A DNA stretch of 7,011 nt from Maribacter sp. (GTDB lineage: Bacteria > Bacteroidota > Bacteroidia > Flavobacteriales > Flavobacteriaceae), in NCBI GenBank assembly GCA_018679695.1, contig JAHHKH010000306.1, positions 1 to 7,011 on the forward strand, given 5' to 3'. Of this stretch, positions 1 to 4,038 are shown piece by piece (the first letter of the stretch is position 1; each line of letters begins with the position of its first letter). The notes under the pieces are model-generated. The model saw nothing but the letters and a program-made list of their open reading frames with translations. It was not told where the DNA came from and searched no databases. The translations under genes and the position numbers were made by a program.

Positions 1-2
1 AA

Positions 3-26
3 GTTCTTAGTGTTCATCCGAAGTAG
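3..26 (+). CDS. Possible 3' end of an upstream gene (partial, unidentified)
   Basis: The window opens just upstream of a strong terminator, so a gene end is expected here. Reading from base 3 gives VLSVHPK and a TAG stop at 24-26, which leaves 25 bases to the terminator stem. The frame starting at base 1 also stays open until a TAG at 49-51, directly against the stem, and the remaining frame stops at once. A short hydrophobic-then-basic tail such as KVLSVHPK would fit the end of a secreted protein carrying a type IX secretion sorting domain, but seven residues cannot establish that. The reading frame and product remain open. Confidence 0.25.
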   Translation, partial: VLSVHPK

Positions 27-51
27 GCATTCCAATACTTTTTATAAGTAG

Positions 52-96
52 AGTCGGGAAGTAAGATTTTAAAATCATTCTTCCCGACTTTTTTTT
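52..96 (+). terminator. Strong rho-independent terminator
   Basis: A perfect 10-bp stem is formed by AGTCGGGAAG (52-61) and CTTCCCGACT (80-89). It is followed by an uninterrupted run of eight T (89-96). The loop contains a second perfect palindrome, GATTTTAAAATC (65-76), so the hairpin can extend across a small internal mismatch region. It should end transcription of the gene lying to the left of the window and insulate recO from it. Confidence 0.9.
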
Positions 97-294
97 GACT
101 CTTTGAAAGGCCTTTGGAATTTAATGATTGCAATTTGGAATTTCTTTAATCTTTACTCGGAGCATTGTCGGAGGGATTAGGGGGTTACCAATAATGAACT
201 ATTTCGCCCATGTATACCAATAGCTATGAATAATCAGCATAATGGTTAAACCTCCATCCGGATTTCATGTTTCGCATTTCGTATTTTTTCAGGT
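97..294. other. Intergenic region upstream of recO, no gene seen
   Basis: About 200 bases lie between the terminator and the recO promoter box. The only plus-strand ATG reading frame I traced, at 124-180, has 18 codons and no supporting signal. The region holds a repeated TTTGGAATTT (113-122 and 134-143), a repeated TACCAATA (186-193 and 215-222), and a purine-rich G-rich patch around 169-184. I see no tRNA-like fold, riboswitch pattern or convincing small ORF. Confidence 0.6.
113..143. repeat. Short direct repeat TTTGGAATTT, 21-bp period
   Basis: TTTGGAATTT occurs twice, at 113-122 and 134-143, with an offset of 21 bases, which is close to two helical turns. A/T-rich GGAATTT-type repeats are common filler between genes in Flavobacteriaceae, so this may be neutral. 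It lies about 150 bases upstream of the putative recO promoter box. Confidence 0.5.
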
Positions 295-302
295 TATCTT
301 TG
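295..302 (+). promoter_or_regulatory. Candidate Bacteroidota -7 promoter box for recO
   Basis: TATCTTTG matches the Bacteroidota housekeeping -7 consensus TAnnTTTG exactly and ends 19 bases before the recO ATG, which predicts a short leader of roughly 10-15 nucleotides. A clear TTG/TTTG -33 element is not visible at the usual spacing; the nearest resemblance is a TTTC around 270-273. The preceding terminator and this position make it a reasonable promoter for recO and the receptor gene behind it. Confidence 0.5.
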
Positions 303-321
303 TCACAAACCCGAACCAACT

Positions 322-1041
322 ATGCAGCTAACCACAAAGGCCATTGTACTTTCCTCCCTTAAATATGGCGATACCAGCTTGATCGTAAAGGCCTTTACCT
401 TGTCCGATGGGTTAAAATCATACCTGCTAAAAGGAGTGCTTACTTCTAAAAAAGGAAAGCTGAAAACGGCCTATTTTCAACCTTTGACCCAGATAGAAAT
501 GGTCGCGAACCATAAGAACAAAGGCACTCTGGAGTCTATTCGTGAAGTAAGGGTTACCTATCACTACCAAAGCTTGCATTCCGAGATTCCGAAAAATGCC
601 ATAACCTTGTTTTTAGCTGAAATGTTGTGCAATAGTATACAAGAGGAGGAACGTAATGAAGGTTTGTTCTATTTTATGGAAAGTGCACTGCAATGGCTCG
701 ATACCCATACCGAGATCACCAATTTCCATATCTACTTTTTGATCGATTTGACCAAGTATTTGGGTTTCTATCCAGAGACTACGAATACATCAGGTACCTA
801 CTTCGATCTGTTGGAGGGGGAGTTTACTGATACCAGAAGTCTGAACCCGAATATTTCAGGTGAAAATTTAAATTTGTTCAAAAGGTTTTTGGGCATAAAT
901 TTTGATACATTACAAAGCGTCAAGATGAAGAAGGCCAACAGAAATCAATTGTTGCAATCTTTGGTGCTTTATTTTGAATTACATTTGCAGGGATTTCGAA
1001 AACCCAAGTCCCTTGCTATTTTAAATGAAGTTTTCAGCTAG
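322..1041 (+). CDS. recO: DNA repair protein RecO
   Basis: RecO is the cytosolic recombination mediator that, with RecR (and RecF), helps load RecA onto SSB-coated single-stranded DNA and anneals complementary strands during gap repair. The product has 239 residues, the usual family length. The N-terminal ~80 residues (MQLTTKAIVLSSLKYGDTSL onward) have the RecO oligonucleotide-binding fold pattern, including T-x-A-I-V-L and Y-G-D-x-S at residues 5-19 and a lysine-rich strand/loop around 37-48. The rest is the helical C-terminal RecO domain, with LFLAEML at about 96-102 and YLGFYPE around residues 146-152. There is a single cysteine (about residue 103), so the Cys4 zinc site of some RecO proteins is absent. 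ATG 322 is chosen because it follows the promoter box at 295-302 and gives the canonical N-terminus; no Shine-Dalgarno is visible. The stop overlaps or abuts the next gene, indicating cotranscription. Confidence 0.93.
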   Translation: MQLTTKAIVLSSLKYGDTSLIVKAFTLSDGLKSYLLKGVLTSKKGKLKTAYFQPLTQIEMVANHKNKGTLESIREVRVTYHYQSLHSEIPKNAITLFLAEMLCNSIQEEERNEGLFYFMESALQWLDTHTEITNFHIYFLIDLTKYLGFYPETTNTSGTYFDLLEGEFTDTRSLNPNISGENLNLFKRFLGINFDTLQSVKMKKANRNQLLQSLVLYFELHLQGFRKPKSLAILNEVFS

Positions 1042-3454
1042 TATGAACAAGGTAGTATTTATCCTAATTTTCATGTGTTTAGCTACTATTTCTGCCCAGG
1101 AAATAAGGATTCTCGACTTTTACACCAAGGAACCCATCATCAATGTTGCGGTCTTTAACAACGACAAATCAAAAACGGCCCTCTCGGACCTGGATGGCAG
1201 TTGCGATATTTCCATCTTCAGCCACAATGAGCGCATTAGCTTCAAGCACATCAGCTACGAGCTTTACAAATCGTCCAAATCCCAGTTATTAAGAAACAAT
1301 GCACGGGCCTATATGGTCCAGAGACCAGAACAGTTGGATGAGGTCGTGATGTCAATCTCGAAATGGGAACAACAGCGAAAAGATATTCCACATAAAATAA
1401 TCGCCTTGGATGCTAGGGGTATTGCCTTCGCCAATCCGCAAACATCTGCGGATTTATTGCAGAACAGCGGAAAGGTTTTTGTCCAAAAAAGCCAATTGGG
1501 AGGAGGTAGTCCCATGATCAGGGGTTTTGCCACCAATAGATTGTTGTTGACCGTTGACGGTGTTCGAATGAACAATGCGATTTTTAGGGGTGGGAACATC
1601 CAAAATGTGATTTCAATTGATCCCTATAGCATAAAGAATACCGAAATTATATTTGGGCCTGGATCGGTCATCTATGGTAGCGATGCCATTGGGGGCGTAA
1701 TGAATTTCTATACTAAACAAGCCGTTTTTTCAAATACCGATAGTCTTTTGTTATCGGGTAACGCAAATTATAGATTCGCATCTGCAAATAAGGAAAACAC
1801 CCTCCATGTTGATATTAATTTGGGTAAGAAGAAATGGGCGTCTTTAGCCAGTGTTTCCTATAATAATTTTGAAGACCTTACCATGGGATCGAATGGTCCT
1901 GACGCCTACCTCAGGAACAATTATGTTTCGACCACCAATAATAGCGATGCCTTGGTAGGAAATGACAACCCAAGAAAACAGGTCCCAACTGGTTACGATC
2001 AACTTAACCTGATGCAAAAAATCATGCACAAGCCAAATAATAATTGGAATTTTCATATGGGCTTGTTTTACTCTGAAACATCCGATTATTCGCGCTATGA
2101 TAGATTGATAAGGCCTTCCGGGGATGGATTGGGACTACGTTCGGCCGAATGGTATTACGGTCCCCAAAAGTGGTTTATGGGCAATGTTCAGGTCAATAAA
2201 AAAGGGAAAGGAAAGTTTTACGATGGCCTAAAGATTACCACAGCATACCAGTATTTTGAAGAAAGTAGACACGATCGCGATTTTCAGGACCCGATCTTGT
2301 TTTCGACCAAGGAAATGGTCAATGCCCTTTCTACGAATATAGATTTTGAAAATAAGAAAATAGGCGATCTTCGCTTGTATTACGGAGCGGAATACGTTTA
2401 TAACTACGTGAATTCAGAGGGTAGTCAAAAGAATATAAACACCAATTTAAGTGCGATTGGGGCCTCCCGCTATCCCGATGGATCTTCTTGGCAGACCGTG
2501 GCAGGTTATTTGAATGGTGAATACAAGGCGAAACCCAACCTTGCTTTGCTCTCAGGACTGCGATACAGTCATGTTTGGATTGATGCGGATTTTGACAACA
2601 CCTTCTACACATTTCCCTTTGATGACGCTAACTTGAGTACAGGGGCTCTCACTGGTAGCTTGGGTTTCAGTTGGTTCCCCAAGGCCAATCTGCAGATTAC
2701 CTTTAATGGGTCTACTGGTTTTCGTTCACCCAATATTGATGATGTAGGGAAGGTTTTTGATTCGGAACCAGGTTCGGTAGTTGTTCCCAATCCTGATCTG
2801 GAACCAGAATACGCCTATAATGTTGAATTAGGTATTCAAAAAAATTTTAAGGATAAATTCTTTTTTAAGGGAGCCACTTTTTATACCTATTTGGTAGATG
2901 CATTGGTAAGAAGGGATTATTTGTTCAATGGCCAATCGCAGATTGTTTACAATGGTGAATTGAGCAATGTACAGGCGATGCAGAACGCAGCTAAAGCCTA
3001 TGTTTATGGATTTGAATTTGGTATAGAGGCTTTTATTTCAGAAAACCTTTCAGTGGTTTCGAACCTCACCCTGACCGAAGGTATTGAAGAGGAAGAAGAT
3101 GGAACCGATACACCGGCAAGGCATGTTGCACCCACTTTTGGTGATTTTCATTTGGTTTGGAGAAATCAAAACCTAAAGGCCGATCTTTTCCTCAATTATA
3201 ATGGGGAGATAGCGAATTATGATTTGGCGACGACTGAACAGAACAAAAGTTTCCTGTATGCCAAAGACAGCAATGGTTTACCCTTTTCCCCATCTTGGTA
3301 CACTTTGAATTTTCGCGGTCAATACAACCTTACCAATTCATTTAGAATAAGCGGTAGCGTTGAGAATATGACCAACCAGCTGTATCGCACTTATTCATCG
3401 GGGATTTCAGCACCAGGTACGAATTTGATCCTAGGGGTTAGCTATAGTTTTTAA
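1025..3454 (+). CDS. TonB-dependent outer-membrane receptor, haemoglobin/haem-receptor-like family
   Basis: This outer-membrane beta-barrel would import a ligand using TonB-ExbBD energy. Residues below count from ATG 1025 (809 aa). A signal peptide has hydrophobic core VVFILIFMCLATIS and likely cleavage at A24|Q25. A carboxypeptidase-regulatory-like domain spans about 25-100, followed by a TonB box LDEVVMS (104-110). The plug runs about 125-235 with SPMIRGFATNRLLLTVDGVR (162-181) and FGPGSVIYGSDAIGGVMNF, a signature of the haemoglobin/transferrin/lactoferrin receptor family. The barrel has FRSP (566-569) and NPDLEPE (589-595), like the FRAP/NPNL boxes of haem receptors, and ends in the BAM-type terminal aromatic (SYSF). 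No histidine lies between those boxes, so a haem ligand is unproven. The start is unresolved: ATG 1025 overlaps recO by 17 bases, while ATG 1043 lies one base after the recO stop and gives a compact MNK signal peptide. Siderophore, haem or other metal complexes are all possible substrates. Confidence 0.9.
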   Translation: MKFSASMNKVVFILIFMCLATISAQEIRILDFYTKEPIINVAVFNNDKSKTALSDLDGSCDISIFSHNERISFKHISYELYKSSKSQLLRNNARAYMVQRPEQLDEVVMSISKWEQQRKDIPHKIIALDARGIAFANPQTSADLLQNSGKVFVQKSQLGGGSPMIRGFATNRLLLTVDGVRMNNAIFRGGNIQNVISIDPYSIKNTEIIFGPGSVIYGSDAIGGVMNFYTKQAVFSNTDSLLLSGNANYRFASANKENTLHVDINLGKKKWASLASVSYNNFEDLTMGSNGPDAYLRNNYVSTTNNSDALVGNDNPRKQVPTGYDQLNLMQKIMHKPNNNWNFHMGLFYSETSDYSRYDRLIRPSGDGLGLRSAEWYYGPQKWFMGNVQVNKKGKGKFYDGLKITTAYQYFEESRHDRDFQDPILFSTKEMVNALSTNIDFENKKIGDLRLYYGAEYVYNYVNSEGSQKNINTNLSAIGASRYPDGSSWQTVAGYLNGEYKAKPNLALLSGLRYSHVWIDADFDNTFYTFPFDDANLSTGALTGSLGFSWFPKANLQITFNGSTGFRSPNIDDVGKVFDSEPGSVVVPNPDLEPEYAYNVELGIQKNFKDKFFFKGATFYTYLVDALVRRDYLFNGQSQIVYNGELSNVQAMQNAAKAYVYGFEFGIEAFISENLSVVSNLTLTEGIEEEEDGTDTPARHVAPTFGDFHLVWRNQNLKADLFLNYNGEIANYDLATTEQNKSFLYAKDSNGLPFSPSWYTLNFRGQYNLTNSFRISGSVENMTNQLYRTYSSGISAPGTNLILGVSYSF

Positions 3455-3459
3455 CTAAA

Positions 3460-3487
3460 AAAACCCTGACTGTAAAGGCAGGGTTTT
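3460..3487. terminator. Bidirectional terminator between convergent genes
   Basis: AAAACCCTG (3460-3468) and CAGGGTTTT (3479-3487) form a perfect 9-bp stem with a 10-base loop, starting 5 bases after the receptor stop codon. On the plus strand it gives only four U after the G/C core. On the minus strand the A run 3457-3463 gives seven U, so it looks stronger for the small lipoprotein gene, which ends 24 bases away at 3512. Confidence 0.87.
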
Positions 3488-3511
3488 GAATTGGCACCAT
3501 TAAGAAAGTAA

Positions 3512-3865
3512 CTAGTCTTTAACGACATCTTTTACCTCTTCTGCTTTTTCCTTCACTTTATCGGCTGCTTCATTTACGGCATCCTTAACTTCCTCACCAG
3601 CTTCCTTTACTTTGTCAGCAGCCTCACCAGCGGCGTCTTTTACCTCTTCAACGGCTTCACCAGCGGCATCAACAGCACCTTCAACAGCTTCACCAGCGGT
3701 CTCCATTGCACCTTCGGCGGCCTCACCAGCAGCCTCTGCAGCTTCCTCCATTGCCTCACCGGCCTGCTCTGTGGCATCCTTTGCTTTATCGGCAGTTTCT
3801 CTACATGATACAAACGATACGCTCATGGCTACCACTAAAATTGCACTTAAAATTACTTTTTTCAT
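3512..3865 (-). CDS. Small Ala/Glu/Lys-rich lipoprotein with 11-residue helical repeats
   Basis: I do not recognise a named gene. The 117-residue product starts with a signal peptide (MKK, then a hydrophobic stretch at 4-19) ending at FVSC, a loose lipobox with Cys21 as the lipidated residue, so it should be an envelope lipoprotein. Which membrane it reaches is unclear; the residues after Cys (RETADK) are not a clear Bacteroidota surface-export signal. Residues 24-111 divide into eight consecutive 11-residue units with consensus AGEAxExxxxA, with charged residues (E, K, D) and Ala/Val alternating, followed by KDVVKD. This hendecad pattern predicts one long amphipathic helix or right-handed coiled coil, resembling group 3 LEA and apolipoprotein-like helices. 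There are no catalytic motifs and the only cysteine is Cys21. The start ATG has an A-rich leader (ACCAAAACAAA) typical of Bacteroidota. It is monocistronic, divergent from ileS and convergent with the receptor gene. The long open frame on the opposite strand is only a result of the repeats. Confidence 0.85.
   Translation of the reverse strand: MKKVILSAILVVAMSVSFVSCRETADKAKDATEQAGEAMEEAAEAAGEAAEGAMETAGEAVEGAVDAAGEAVEEVKDAAGEAADKVKEAGEEVKDAVNEAADKVKEKAEEVKDVVKD
3533..3796 (-). repeat. 33-bp coding repeats in the lipoprotein gene
   Basis: The helical repeats are visible at the DNA level. TCACCAG or TCACCGG on the plus strand (encoding the Ala-Gly-Glu or Pro-free equivalents on the minus strand) recurs at 3594, 3624, 3657, 3690, 3723 and 3756. 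The steps are 30, 33, 33, 33 and 33 bases. The one 30-base step marks a single-residue register shift in the protein (AGEAADKVKE followed by AGEEV). The outer units are more diverged than the centre, which suggests growth by tandem duplication from the middle. Confidence 0.8.
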
Positions 3866-3940
3866 TTTGTTTTGGTTTATGTGTTTAATTTATTTCAACA
3901 GTATTGATATACGTGTCATTCGCTTATTTGGATGCTTTGT

Positions 3941-3956
3941 TTTAACAAATGTTAAA
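3941..3956. promoter_or_regulatory. 16-bp palindrome, candidate operator in the divergent promoter region
   Basis: TTTAACA (3941-3947) and TGTTAAA (3950-3956) are perfect inverted repeats separated by AA. The element lies 75 bases upstream of the minus-strand lipoprotein start and 82 bases upstream of the ileS start. The short spacer and lack of a T run argue against a terminator and suit a dimeric regulator site. A/T-rich background makes chance occurrence possible, and no regulator is identified. Confidence 0.4.
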
Positions 3957-4017
3957 TATGGAGTCCGCCACCCTTATTTCATTTCGTATTATATGAAAAT
4001 AATTCAATCTAAATTTA

Positions 4018-4025
4018 TAATTTTG
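4018..4025 (+). promoter_or_regulatory. Candidate Bacteroidota -7 promoter box for ileS
   Basis: TAATTTTG matches TAnnTTTG exactly and ends 13 bases before the ileS ATG, so the leader would be under about 10 nucleotides. No good TTG-type -33 element is seen at the normal spacing. The box also contains the in-frame TAA at 4018-4020 that bounds the ileS reading frame upstream. Confidence 0.45.
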
Positions 4026-4038
4026 CAGCCTTATTAAA

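Noticed and set aside
124..180. 18-codon ORF in the intergenic gap
   Set aside because: It is too short, has no promoter box or ribosome-binding signal, and overlaps the repeated GGAATTT segment.
157..186. Possible G-quadruplex in the G-rich patch upstream of recO
   Set aside because: The G tracts are mostly two bases long with uneven spacing, so four runs of three are not present and only a weak two-tetrad form could be drawn.
1309..2790. Several minus-strand open frames of 61-96 codons inside the receptor gene
   Set aside because: They lie within a well-supported TonB-dependent receptor and show no recognisable motifs.
3612..4037. 141-codon plus-strand open frame opposite the lipoprotein gene, rich in Ser, Ala and Pro
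   Set aside because: It mirrors the GC-rich Ala/Glu 33-bp repeats of the minus-strand gene. It has no signal peptide or promoter and a tail of unrelated intergenic sequence. The minus-strand frame has a proper lipoprotein signal and amphipathic repeats.
3866..4038. Possible T-box or other amino-acid-sensing leader upstream of ileS
   Set aside because: The promoter-like box ends 13 bases before the ATG, leaving no room for a leader RNA. No T-box sequence, antiterminator or U-rich terminator is present, and T-boxes are not typical of Bacteroidota.
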